The notes beneath the pieces are model-generated. The model searched no databases, was not told the origin of the DNA, and was given only the letters and a program-made list of their open reading frames with translations. The position numbers were made by a program, and so were the translations under genes. From CAKSQF01 sp051867915 (lineage in GTDB: Bacteria; Bacillota; Clostridia; Oscillospirales; CAG-272), in NCBI GenBank assembly GCA_051867915.1, contig JBJDZJ010000191.1:1-64000 (forward strand): a stretch of DNA of 64,000 nucleotides, in the 5' to 3' direction. This document shows positions 36,474 to 44,941 of the stretch, piece by piece (the first letter of the stretch is position 1; every line of letters begins with the position of its first letter).

Positions 36474-37379
36474 ATGAAACGAACCACATCCCGAATTTTG
36501 GCGGCATTGCTCTCTGTTACCCTTGCACTGCCCGTTTTGGTGTCCTGTCAGGAAAATACGGTGGAGAACCCTTCGTCGTCTACCTCTGCACAGACCGAAA
36601 TGACTGCGGTAACAACCGAAGCGAATTTGGAGCCCGGCGATCCGGTTCCCTATTCCTTTACGGTCAAGACAACGGGAGGATTGGCACTCTCCGGAATAGA
36701 ACTGATTCTGACCGATTCCGAAGGCAATCAGGTGGCAGATGCGACCACCGATAAGAGCGGAAAATGCAGTGTAACATTGCCTGCCTATGAATATACCGTG
36801 TCCCTGAAGGGACTTAAGGCAGGATATTCGCTTCCTGCAGGCTCTGTCAAAACCACCAGAGAGGGCGGACAGGTGAAAGTTCCGGTGGAAACCGGGGTCA
36901 TCACCCAAAAGGAACCCAATACCCACAGAAGTTACTCAGAAGGGGACATTATGTATGATTACACCTTCACGGTAGACGGGGAGGAAGTCAAACTGTCCGA
37001 ATTGCTGGAAACCAAAAAACTGGTGGTCATCAACTTCTGGGCAACCTGGTGCGGTCCCTGCGTGTCTGAATTTCCTGCCATTGAAGAGGCATATGCCGAT
37101 TATAAGGATTCGGTGGCAATCATCGCTTTGAGTATCTCCGATAATGAGTTTGCATGTTCCAATTTCAAAAAACGGGGAAAGTACAGCTTCACTATGATGC
37201 CGGAAGACGGTATCGGTATTTATTCCCGATTTGACAAGGGTGGCATCCCGTTGAGCATCTATGTTGACCGCTACGGAATGTATGTGGGCTATGATCTGGG
37301 CGCAGATACCAGTGTGGATTCCTGGAAGGCTAAATTCAAACGGTATACCGCTGACAACTATGTCCAAAGAATCGAATAA
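36474..37379 (+). CDS. TlpA-family thioredoxin lipoprotein with Cna-B-like domain
   Basis: A 301-residue shorter paralogue of the preceding protein: signal peptide to LVSC (Cys25), Ser/Thr tether, a Cna-B-like sandwich (VKTTGGLALSGIELILTD..., about 58-130), then a TlpA domain with WCGPC (Cys193, Cys196), the segment SISDNEFAC and GGIPLSIYVDRYG with the cis-Pro. The fold is complete, so it should be redox active outside the membrane. It lacks the C-terminal modules of its larger neighbour. TGGAG precedes ATG 36474. Likely a receiver of electrons from the Fe-S/TlpA membrane protein encoded nearby; that link is inference. Confidence 0.88.
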   Translation: MKRTTSRILAALLSVTLALPVLVSCQENTVENPSSSTSAQTEMTAVTTEANLEPGDPVPYSFTVKTTGGLALSGIELILTDSEGNQVADATTDKSGKCSVTLPAYEYTVSLKGLKAGYSLPAGSVKTTREGGQVKVPVETGVITQKEPNTHRSYSEGDIMYDYTFTVDGEEVKLSELLETKKLVVINFWATWCGPCVSEFPAIEEAYADYKDSVAIIALSISDNEFACSNFKKRGKYSFTMMPEDGIGIYSRFDKGGIPLSIYVDRYGMYVGYDLGADTSVDSWKAKFKRYTADNYVQRIE

Positions 37380-37526
37380 TCGGTCATTCCATATCCTTCT
37401 TTTGAGGGCAACCTGCTTTCGGATGGGATGCGTTCCCCTCTGTATTGGCTGTCCGACCGAAAGGATGAATTTGTATCTTACCCGAAGGGGTTTCCGTCGG
37501 GTGTGAATATAGAAAGGAAATAAATC

Positions 37527-39566
37527 ATGAAAAAGCACAAGAAACTTCTTCTCAGTCTGGCAGTTCTTTGCCTGACAACCATGGTGTTGGCTTCCTGTGG
37601 CGGTGGAGAAGGCAATACGACCACCAAGTCGGATTCGACTCAAACCACCACGACTGCGGCAGTCACACCCGGTGCATCCACCACAAATCCTGCCACTTCT
37701 CCCGATCCTTCTACCGATGAAAAGGCATATGTGTTCACCGTCGTCTGCGGCGATACCAATCAGCCTGTCAGCGGTGCGCAGGTTCAGATCTGCAAAGGCG
37801 ATGAATTCTGCCTGATGCCCGTAGCAACCGATTCCGACGGTAAGGCCAATTATGTTCTCACCGGCGGCAATGACTACGGCGAGTACGATGTCCATATCAT
37901 CGGAGGCATTCCCGAAGGATACACCTTCGACAATGCTTCGGTGAAGACAACTGCGGACACCCACAATTATACCCTGACCCTGGTGAAGTCCGGAGAGGAA
38001 ACTTCTCCTAAAACATCCGGAGAGGCAACCGGCGCACCTACGACTACCAATCCTCCTGTCACCAATCCTCCTGTCACCAATCCTCCTGCTACCAATCCTC
38101 CTGTCACCAATCCTCCCGCTACTAATCCCCCTGCCACCAATCCCCCGACTCCCACCACATCGGCTCCCATCATTACTACGACGAAGCCCGCAGTGACGAC
38201 CCAGCCGGGAACCGACAATCCCCCTGCAGCCTGCCAGCACACTTTTGTCAACGAGATCTGCACCAAGTGCGGCGAAACCAAAACATACAATTACACCCTG
38301 AAAGTGGTCTACGACTATGACTGCGAGGATGCAGACGGTGTTTCCCACAAAGCGGGCGATCCCATCTCCGGAGTAGAGATGGTATTCACCAACGGTGAGA
38401 TGGATCATCTGTATGCCAAGGGTACCACCGATAAAAACGGTGAGATCACCTTTACGGCTCCCAAGTATGTGGAGACTCAAGTCTATGACGGCGTAAAGAC
38501 CGAAGTTGCCGGATTTACCATCACCGTCACAGGCGGAATGCCCGAGGGCTTCATGCACGATCCGCTTCTGGCGTTCCAGCCCGGTGCCACGACGCATACC
38601 ATTTCCTTCTATCCCAAGCCGGTTCAGGGAGAGCGGACCGCTTTCAATCCCGATACTCTGAAAGCAGGAGTTACGGTAAAGGTTTCTCTCGGCGAAGCTC
38701 GAATGGACGATATTGATGATTTCTGGCATACTCCCCAGGACGATTCTCTCTACTATTATGCTTTTCGTCCGACCAAGCAGAGCGATGTGGGTGTTTACCG
38801 TGTCACCATCACCAATCTGAAGGGTGCTTCCTCTGTTTATATCGGAAACTACCCCAACTCCGGATACGGCTATGTCGCTTATTCTCCCGATTACTCTGAC
38901 AGTGGTGCGAATCCTTCTTTTGAATTTATCATTGAGGATACCTACCTGAAGAACAGCGATGGCGAATGGACCTTTGATAACAAGTGGCTGTTCGGTGTCC
39001 GTGCGGATGACGCAAATGCCACCTATCCCGTTACATTCGATCTGAAGATCGAGCGGATCAGAGACATTGTCCCCGGTCAGGATGTCCCGATTTATGACTA
39101 TGTGTACCCCGATGTTCCCGCCAATGCACCAAAGGCAGATGCCATCACCGGTTCTGTTGACGGAAAGACTTTGGGTTATGTATCTACCGATGTGGAACTG
39201 GTCAAGGACAGCAAGGGCTACTACCATGTCGGTTCTGTTGACGGTCCCATGGTTATGCTGCTTATCAGCAGTGCAAACCGGATTCTCGGAAGCGAGGGTC
39301 TGACCTTCTGTAATGTCAATACATATTCGGGTGCGGAAAACCTGAGTGCATCTACCTACGATGAGGCAACCAACACCTATACCATTTACAAGTACGAAAG
39401 TATGCTTCAGCAGTACGGTACCCTTTGTAATGAAGACGGTGCTTATCCCGTGAACGATCAGCTCCTTGACTTCCTGAAGCTGTGGGTTTCTCAGAAGGCA
39501 AGCACGGTTCCTGCGACGGTGGATAAGGATCACGCATATCTGTATGCTTGCTCCATCTATCAGTAA
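37527..39566 (+). CDS. Lipoprotein with Cna-B-like, Pro-rich and unrecognised C-terminal modules
   Basis: A 679-residue lipoprotein (VLASC, Cys24). It has a Thr-rich tether, a Cna-B-like domain (about 65-150), a Thr-Asn-Pro-Pro repeat spacer (174-208), a short CQH...CTKCGE zinc-ribbon-like motif (about 236-250), a second Cna-B-like domain (about 255-365), a PPC-like sandwich with YYYAFRPTKQ (about 378-512), and finally one copy of the GYYHVG...YACSIY module also found in the 939-residue protein upstream. It has no thioredoxin domain. It is probably a partner or scaffold in the same surface assembly. AAAGGA precedes the ATG; a strong terminator follows. Confidence 0.8.
   Translation: MKKHKKLLLSLAVLCLTTMVLASCGGGEGNTTTKSDSTQTTTTAAVTPGASTTNPATSPDPSTDEKAYVFTVVCGDTNQPVSGAQVQICKGDEFCLMPVATDSDGKANYVLTGGNDYGEYDVHIIGGIPEGYTFDNASVKTTADTHNYTLTLVKSGEETSPKTSGEATGAPTTTNPPVTNPPVTNPPATNPPVTNPPATNPPATNPPTPTTSAPIITTTKPAVTTQPGTDNPPAACQHTFVNEICTKCGETKTYNYTLKVVYDYDCEDADGVSHKAGDPISGVEMVFTNGEMDHLYAKGTTDKNGEITFTAPKYVETQVYDGVKTEVAGFTITVTGGMPEGFMHDPLLAFQPGATTHTISFYPKPVQGERTAFNPDTLKAGVTVKVSLGEARMDDIDDFWHTPQDDSLYYYAFRPTKQSDVGVYRVTITNLKGASSVYIGNYPNSGYGYVAYSPDYSDSGANPSFEFIIEDTYLKNSDGEWTFDNKWLFGVRADDANATYPVTFDLKIERIRDIVPGQDVPIYDYVYPDVPANAPKADAITGSVDGKTLGYVSTDVELVKDSKGYYHVGSVDGPMVMLLISSANRILGSEGLTFCNVNTYSGAENLSASTYDEATNTYTIYKYESMLQQYGTLCNEDGAYPVNDQLLDFLKLWVSQKASTVPATVDKDHAYLYACSIYQ
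38046..38150 (+). repeat. 15-base tandem repeat encoding T-N-P-P-V/A
   Basis: Seven in-frame 15-base units, ACCAATCCTCCTGTC with drift toward the 3' end. They encode a stiff proline-rich spacer inside the lipoprotein and are likely to vary in copy number by slippage. Confidence 0.9.
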
Positions 39567-39594
39567 TTCCGACGGTTTCATCCTACAAAAAGAG

Positions 39595-39631
39595 CGATCG
39601 GCAATCCTTTGCGGATTGCCGATCGTTTTTT
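39595..39631 (+). terminator. Strong intrinsic terminator of the lipoprotein array
   Basis: A perfect 13 bp stem (39595-39607 with 39613-39625), five-base loop, then six T residues. It closes the long plus-strand array. Confidence 0.92.
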
Positions 39632-39807
39632 CAAAATCGGTTGTTTGGATGTGAAACCGTGATTCACAATTGAAATCAAATTTTCTCTTCCGTTCGCCCC
39701 TATTCCCGGTTGAATCTATCCCCCATGATGCAGTTTCCGAAATCTGCACCGTGGGGGATCCAACTCATAGGGCGTGCCGCAGGACGGTCGGACAACGGCC
39801 GCAGGAC

Positions 39808-41406
39808 TCATTCGCCGTCCAAAGCGGGAGCGATGGCGGCAATGAGCTGATCGTATGTTACCGATCCGGTGCGTCGGAAGATGATCTTGCCTTCCTGATC
39901 CACAATTACCGTGACGGGAAGGGCGTCCGACTTGCCGATCATCTCCAGAACGGTTTGATTCTCCGCCTGCGTCTGGGCAGTATCCAGAACGAATCCGACC
40001 TTCCAGTCACTCCAGCCCTTGTTCTCAATGAAAGCATCTACCGGCTCGGTGACCAGTCCGTGAATGGCGACCACCGTCAGATCGTCGGCAAATTCGCCGG
40101 AAAGCTGTTCAAAGTAGGGCAGTTCGTTGACGCAGGGACCGCACCAGGTCGCCCAGAAGTTGATGACCACGATCTTTCCCTGATGTTCCGACAGGATGAA
40201 ATCGGGATCGCCGCCTGCGCCGGGCAGGTTGAAATCGGGACAGTAGTTGCCGACCTGATAGCCGTAGACCTTTTCGTTCTCGTCCGTATCGGTGGTCGGT
40301 GGCGTGACGGGATCGTCCGGCACGGTCTTTTCTCTGTCGTAGATGTTGTAGTACCAGAGTGCCGTCAGCAGGACCGCAACGGCAAGAACCCCGGAGACGA
40401 TCTTCAAAATCATGCCTCTGCGTCGGATTTTGGCGTTGGTTTCGGCAATTTTTGCTTCATCGACGGCATTGTCTTCCGATTTCACCCCTGTGGCGGTTTC
40501 TGTGGGGATGAAATACTTGGAGCCGCTCCAGTGGATGGCCTTGGTGGGACAGACCGGAATACAGCCGCCGCAGTGGATGCACTCGTGATCGCCCACATGG
40601 CGGATGTCCATCTTGCAGGTGGTGACGCACAGTCCGCAGGAGACGCATTTGTCTTTATCCAGCTTGACGCCGATCAGCGCCAGCTTGCAGAAGAAGCCGT
40701 AAATGGCGCCCAGGGGACAGAAGAAACGGCAGAAGAATCGGAAAATGAAGATGCTTGCCACGATAAATCCCACCAGCAGACAGAACTTCCAGGTGAACAG
40801 CGGTCCCAGCATGGGGAAGAGATCGGTATTGTTCTTGTTGGACAGCAGACCGATGGCACCTTCAAGGGTTCCGGCGGGGCAGATGTATTTGCAGAATCCC
40901 GGCACCGCCAGCTTATCCATAAAGGCAAGCGGGATCATGATGACCAGCGCAACCAGAATCACATACTTGAAATAGGAGAAAATACGGGTGAATCGGTTCT
41001 TTTTCAGCTTGGGAGAGGGGATTTTGTGGAGCAGTTCCTGAATCAGCCCGAAGGGGCAGAGAAATCCGCAGATGGTCCGTCCCAGAAGCAGTCCGAAGAG
41101 GATGATGATACCGAAAACATAGGCGGGAAGCTTGGTGTTGGAGCTTGCCAGCGCATTCTGGAGGGCGCCCAGCGGGCAGGCACCCACCGCTCCCGGGCAG
41201 GAATAACAGTTCAGACCCGGCAGGCAAAGGTATTTGGTGGAACCGGTGTAGATTTTCCCCGAGACGAAGCCTTTGAGATTGGCGTTGTACAGCATGGCGG
41301 CGTACAGCTGAATCAGCCGACGCTTGGTGGGCAGATAGCGGCGAATCCTGCCCTCTTTTTTTACTTGCTCCCCGGCTTGCGGGGTTTCTTTTTCAACGGT
41401 TTTCAT
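39808..41406 (-). CDS. NapH-like 4Fe-4S membrane protein fused to a TlpA thioredoxin domain
   Basis: A 532-residue fusion. The first 240 residues form a polytopic membrane part with NapH/YccM-type Cys motifs (CYSCPGAVGACPLGAL, CGFLCPFG, CKYICPAG, CRFFCPLGA). Two ferredoxin-type clusters follow (CVSCGLCVTTC from Cys254; CIHCGGCIPVCP). One more helix (about 325-350) leads to an extracytoplasmic TlpA domain with WCGPC (Cys422, Cys425) and the cis-Pro segment ALPVTVIVD. The design suggests electrons crossing the membrane via Fe-S centres and reducing the attached thioredoxin. It is the second gene after the CXXC membrane protein (18-base gap). The fusion is clear; electron source and acceptor are inferred. 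Confidence 0.88.
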   Translation of the reverse strand: MKTVEKETPQAGEQVKKEGRIRRYLPTKRRLIQLYAAMLYNANLKGFVSGKIYTGSTKYLCLPGLNCYSCPGAVGACPLGALQNALASSNTKLPAYVFGIIILFGLLLGRTICGFLCPFGLIQELLHKIPSPKLKKNRFTRIFSYFKYVILVALVIMIPLAFMDKLAVPGFCKYICPAGTLEGAIGLLSNKNNTDLFPMLGPLFTWKFCLLVGFIVASIFIFRFFCRFFCPLGAIYGFFCKLALIGVKLDKDKCVSCGLCVTTCKMDIRHVGDHECIHCGGCIPVCPTKAIHWSGSKYFIPTETATGVKSEDNAVDEAKIAETNAKIRRRGMILKIVSGVLAVAVLLTALWYYNIYDREKTVPDDPVTPPTTDTDENEKVYGYQVGNYCPDFNLPGAGGDPDFILSEHQGKIVVINFWATWCGPCVNELPYFEQLSGEFADDLTVVAIHGLVTEPVDAFIENKGWSDWKVGFVLDTAQTQAENQTVLEMIGKSDALPVTVIVDQEGKIIFRRTGSVTYDQLIAAIAPALDGE

Positions 41407-41424
41407 ATTCGACTTTCCCGCTCC

Positions 41425-42336
41425 TTATCCCAGACCGATACACTCGGTGCAGATGTTGGTTGCTTTTACGAACACATCCCGGACGCTCTCATTGAAGCAT
41501 CCGAACAGAACCAGTCCCACGCCCACGCAAACAAGGGCAATTCGCAAAACAAAAATCCATTTTCGGCTGTTTGCAGGCTTTGAGACGGCAACAGAGGATT
41601 TATCTCCGATCAGGGTCAGATGCTTTTCGATGTCGATGATCTTTTGAATCTGACGGTCCCGAAGGATTACATAGACGATCGCCGCCAGGAGCATTCCACC
41701 CACAAAGGGAAGGGAGAAGAGCGCCATTTTCACCACCTCGCCGTTGAGATCGGTGTTGGGAAAGTGGGAAAAATCCAGCAGGTAGCAGAAGGGGAAGAGG
41801 GCGAGAATCAGGCAGATCCCGGATGCGATCCCAAGAAGCAGTTTGGATTGCTTCAGCAGTCCGCGATGCTCGGACTGTGTAGCCGAAAATTCGGCTAAAT
41901 TTTCGGCGTCTTTTTGATTGGCGGGAGCATTCGGAAGGCGCTTTGACAGCCGATCCCGGGTCATGTAGGCGGGGGTCTTCCTCCGCTTTTCGGGGACGGT
42001 CGGGCAGATCAGACTGTACACCATGCCGAAAAGGGTGACTGCCAGCCATAAAATCAGAACGGGGAGAACAAAGGCGAATTTTTCGGCGACGATCTCCCGA
42101 CTGTAAATCTGGATACCGGCCTTGGCCTTGGAGACGGCAAGACGGGTCTGGGACTCATTCAGCCCCTGACGGATGGCTTCCTGCTCGGCGGCTTCTGCCG
42201 CCTGAACTCTTGCCTCGGTTCCTTCCCGATAGATGGAAGCGGTTTGAAAGATGAACAGGGCGCCCAGCGCCAGCGTCAGCAGAAGGAAGAGAAGATCATA
42301 TGCCCACCGCAGCGGGCGTTTTCGGTTATCGGACAT
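41425..42336 (-). CDS. Four-helix membrane protein ending in a CD1871A-like CXXC domain
   Basis: A 303-residue protein with membrane segments near 13-30, 84-105, 165-185 and 195-220, and a last one near 260-280. Its final 50 residues (VFVKATNICTECIGLG) resemble the small CD1871A family of CXXC-containing membrane proteins, which is commonly encoded beside 4Fe-4S membrane proteins; here it is part of a longer protein. A charged Ala/Glu-rich helix (about 35-60) sits outside the first segment. It probably partners the downstream Fe-S/TlpA fusion in moving electrons. ATG 42336 is preferred to GTG 42345 for ribosome-site spacing. Confidence 0.75.
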   Translation of the reverse strand: MSDNRKRPLRWAYDLLFLLLTLALGALFIFQTASIYREGTEARVQAAEAAEQEAIRQGLNESQTRLAVSKAKAGIQIYSREIVAEKFAFVLPVLILWLAVTLFGMVYSLICPTVPEKRRKTPAYMTRDRLSKRLPNAPANQKDAENLAEFSATQSEHRGLLKQSKLLLGIASGICLILALFPFCYLLDFSHFPNTDLNGEVVKMALFSLPFVGGMLLAAIVYVILRDRQIQKIIDIEKHLTLIGDKSSVAVSKPANSRKWIFVLRIALVCVGVGLVLFGCFNESVRDVFVKATNICTECIGLG

Positions 42337-42399
42337 AATCCGCACCGTCCTTTCGGCATCTTTTTTGCAGAAGAGGTCAAAGACTCTGCATACGCATGT

Positions 42400-42428
42400 A
42401 TTTTACCATAAACCGCCGCAAAAGTCAA
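42400..42428 (-). promoter_or_regulatory. Sigma-A promoter of the CXXC/Fe-S-TlpA operon
   Basis: Minus strand -35 TTGACT (42423-42428), 17 bp, -10 TAAAAT (42400-42405). Confidence 0.75.
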
Positions 42429-42514
42429 CTTGATTTTGCAAATTGCCCGAATAATTTGTTCCGAAGGGCATCTTTGCGAATACAGCGGATTTTCGGAAAT
42501 TTTTTCAAAACCCA

Positions 42515-42543
42515 TTGACCGACCGGGAAAATGGGTGTATAAT
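42515..42543 (+). promoter_or_regulatory. Sigma-A promoter of the sulfhydrylase gene
   Basis: -35 TTGACC (42515-42520), 17 bp, perfect -10 TATAAT (42538-42543). The leader is only about 50 bases, too short for an S-box or T-box. Confidence 0.85.
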
Positions 42544-42562
42544 ATAGAAAAACATCGGCGAT

Positions 42563-42579
42563 CGGGAGAGGCTCTCCCG
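42563..42579. promoter_or_regulatory. Dyad in the sulfhydrylase leader (operator or hairpin)
   Basis: CGGGAGAG-G-CTCTCCCG is a perfect eight-base dyad around one base, between the transcription start and the ribosome binding site. Its tight centre suits a dimeric repressor better than a hairpin. Confidence 0.45.
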
Positions 42580-42597
42580 ACGGAAAGGAATATGAAT

Positions 42598-43866
42598 ATG
42601 CAAGACGAAACCAAATGCCTTCATGCAGGCTACATGCCCAAAAACGGCGAACCCAGAGTCCTCCCCATCGTGCAGTCCACGACCTATGTGTACGATTCCG
42701 CAGCTGAGGTTGCCGCCATTTTCGATGATCCCACCAAGGGACTGTGCTATTCCAGGTTCGGAAATCCCACGGTTATGGCGGTGGAGGAAAAGATCAACGC
42801 CCTGGAGGGCGGCGTGGGTGCCATGTGTACCACATCGGGTCAGGCGGCAACTCTATTGTCCATCCTGAACATCTGCAAGGCGGGCGACAGCGTGATCTCT
42901 ACTGCCGAAATTTACGGCGGAACCATCAATCTGCTCTCTTTCACTCTGAAGAAGCTGGGAATCGAGTGTATCTACATCGACAAACATTCCACCGATGACG
43001 AAATCCGTGCTCGGTTCAAGGAGAACACCAAGCTGGTCTTCGGCGAGACCATCGCCAATCCCGCTCTGACTGTTTTCGACATCGAACGCTTTGCCGGTAT
43101 CGCTCATTCCATGGGCGTTCCTCTGATTATCGACAACACCTTCGCAACGCCCATTCTCTGTAAGCCCTTTGAGTTTGGCGCAGATATAGTGATCCACTCC
43201 ACCACCAAATACATGGACGGTCATGCACTGCAGGTGGGCGGCGTCATTGTGGACAGCGGCCGCTTCGATTGGACAAACGGTAAATTCCCCGAGTTGACCG
43301 AGCCGGACGAGTCCTATCACGGAATCTCTTACACGAAGGCTTACGGAAAAGCCGCCTATATTATCAAGGCGAGAATGCAGCTCATGCGGGATTTCGGGGT
43401 CTACCCCGCTGCCCATTCGGCATTCCTTTTGAATCTCGGTCTGGAAACCCTTCCGGTTCGGATGAAGCAGTACTGCGAAAATGCTTTGGCAGTGGCGAAA
43501 TATCTGGAAAGTTCACCTGCCGTCCTGAAGGTGAACTATCCCGGTCTGGAGTCGGATGAAAACCATGCTCTGGCAGTAAAGTACCTGAAGGGATGCTCCG
43601 GCGTCATTTCCTTCATCATCAAGGGAGGCAGAACTGCCGCGGCGAAGTTCATGGATTCGCTTCATCTTGCCTCCAACGAGGTTCATGTGGCGGATATCCG
43701 GACCTGTGTCCTTCATCCCGCAAGCGAGACCCACCGTCAGCTGACCGACGAACAGCTTGCCGCCGCAGGCATTGATGGCGGAATGGTCCGTTTCTCGGTG
43801 GGACTGGAGAATATCGAAGACATTCTTGCCGATCTGGAGGCTGCCCTCAAAGCCGTCGGCGAATAA
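42598..43866 (+). CDS. O-acetylhomoserine sulfhydrylase / Cys-Met metabolism PLP enzyme
   Basis: A 422-residue PLP enzyme of the Cys/Met metabolism family. Seen: CLHAGY near the start, YSRFGNPT, the PLP-contacting TTSGQAA and IDNTFATP, the Schiff-base lysine in HSTTKYMDGH, and the C-terminal RFSVGLE. The RFDW..GKFPELTEPDESYHG segment is characteristic of O-acetylhomoserine aminocarboxypropyltransferases (MetY), which make homocysteine; methionine gamma-lyase or cystathionine gamma-synthase activity cannot be excluded. ATG 42598 has AAAGGA at good spacing; ATG 42592 is too close and the longer frame to 42430 is spurious. Confidence 0.9.
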   Translation: MQDETKCLHAGYMPKNGEPRVLPIVQSTTYVYDSAAEVAAIFDDPTKGLCYSRFGNPTVMAVEEKINALEGGVGAMCTTSGQAATLLSILNICKAGDSVISTAEIYGGTINLLSFTLKKLGIECIYIDKHSTDDEIRARFKENTKLVFGETIANPALTVFDIERFAGIAHSMGVPLIIDNTFATPILCKPFEFGADIVIHSTTKYMDGHALQVGGVIVDSGRFDWTNGKFPELTEPDESYHGISYTKAYGKAAYIIKARMQLMRDFGVYPAAHSAFLLNLGLETLPVRMKQYCENALAVAKYLESSPAVLKVNYPGLESDENHALAVKYLKGCSGVISFIIKGGRTAAAKFMDSLHLASNEVHVADIRTCVLHPASETHRQLTDEQLAAAGIDGGMVRFSVGLENIEDILADLEAALKAVGE

Positions 43867-43926
43867 ACTGCAGACAGAGACGGATCGGCGCCGATTTCAT
43901 GCGCTCTTGAAGCATACAGATGTAAA

Positions 43927-43964
43927 AAGACCGACACAAAACGCCGTTTGTGTCGGTCTTTTTT
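43927..43964. terminator. Bidirectional terminator between convergent genes
   Basis: A perfect 14 bp stem (43927-43940 with 43947-43960), ACGCCG loop, then T-run on the plus strand and five A residues ahead of the stem, which act as a T-run on the minus strand. Confidence 0.9.
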
Positions 43965-43986
43965 GAAATTGTCGGTCAGGGGAGAA

Positions 43987-44841
43987 TCAGTTTAGATTGG
44001 GAGCGGTTTCGCCCTCGTCCAGCAGTCTTGCCAGACCCCACAGACCGGGATCGCCGGAGCCGTCGATGGAGCAGTACCAGGACAGGCAACCCTTACGGAC
44101 GCCGGACGCACCGCTGTCATTGTACTGATAGTCCAGATAAAGAATGGAGTGACCTTCCAGAGCTCCGTCGGTGAAGGTGTAGCAGAACTCGATGAGCATT
44201 CCGTCATCGGTCATGGAGTAGGCGGACTGTGCTTTGGTATCCGCAAGCGTGTCGCCTCTTCTGGGGAGCATTTCCAGCTCTTTGTTGATCAGGGCGAACT
44301 GATACAGTCCGTTCGCATACTGAGCCATGTTGGTAATGGGATTGTAGGGATCCTCGCAGATGTAGAGATAGATGCCGTCGTTGTTGTAGTCGCCCAGAAC
44401 GCCGTCCTGATAGATGTCTTCATCGGTGATCTCGAACAGGAAATAGATGGCGTTTTCGTCCCACATGGCGCTTGCCTTGACAAGAGTGGTGTCGGCGGGA
44501 GAGTCTTTCTTGACAATGTCAAGAACAACCGTTGCAGCATTGGCCCAGGATTCGTCTTTCGCGCCGTCAATAATGGCGTTTCCGTAGGGGATAAACAGAT
44601 CAATGTCTTCGTCCGGGAAATCTACATCTTCGGAAGGATCGGAAATGGGATCGTCGTCTCCGTCGGAAGGGGCAGAGGACGGATCGTCGGTTGTGGTGGT
44701 GACAGAACCGGATGTTGTCGTACTGCTACTGCCGTTGCCGGTTGTTGTGGAGGATGTAACGGACTCGTTGCCTTGGTTGCACGCAGTCAGGGAAACAAGA
44801 AGTGCGGCAAGAAGAATGAAAGCAGAAATGTTCTTTTTCAT
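43987..44841 (-). CDS. Lipoprotein with CBM9-like carbohydrate-binding domain
   Basis: A 284-residue lipoprotein (VSLTAC, Cys21) with a long Ser/Thr/Asp-rich tether (about 22-75). The rest is a single beta-sandwich that starts IDGAKDESWANA and continues AMWDENAIYFLFEITDEDI and DGIYLYICEDP, the pattern of family 9 carbohydrate-binding modules found on xylanases and on free surface lipoproteins. No enzyme domain is attached, so it is probably a glycan-binding surface protein. ATG 44841 follows AGAGGT. It is transcribed toward the sulfhydrylase gene and ends at the shared terminator. Confidence 0.8.
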   Translation of the reverse strand: MKKNISAFILLAALLVSLTACNQGNESVTSSTTTGNGSSSTTTSGSVTTTTDDPSSAPSDGDDDPISDPSEDVDFPDEDIDLFIPYGNAIIDGAKDESWANAATVVLDIVKKDSPADTTLVKASAMWDENAIYFLFEITDEDIYQDGVLGDYNNDGIYLYICEDPYNPITNMAQYANGLYQFALINKELEMLPRRGDTLADTKAQSAYSMTDDGMLIEFCYTFTDGALEGHSILYLDYQYNDSGASGVRKGCLSWYCSIDGSGDPGLWGLARLLDEGETAPNLN

Positions 44842-44941
44842 AGGTTTACCTCTTTCTTTTGATTGTGGATGTTTGTTTTTCACCGTATACTTGATTCCAT
44901 TATAGTATTTTTGCGATTAAATGATAGAAAAATCGGATATT

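Noticed and set aside
38046..38150. Regular 15-base repeats considered as a CRISPR-like or minisatellite element
   Set aside because: Units are directly adjacent without spacers, stay in frame and encode Thr-Asn-Pro-Pro; this is a coding proline-rich spacer.
42544..42597. SAM or T-box riboswitch before the sulfhydrylase gene
   Set aside because: The leader is about 50 bases, too short for either, and holds only a tight dyad.
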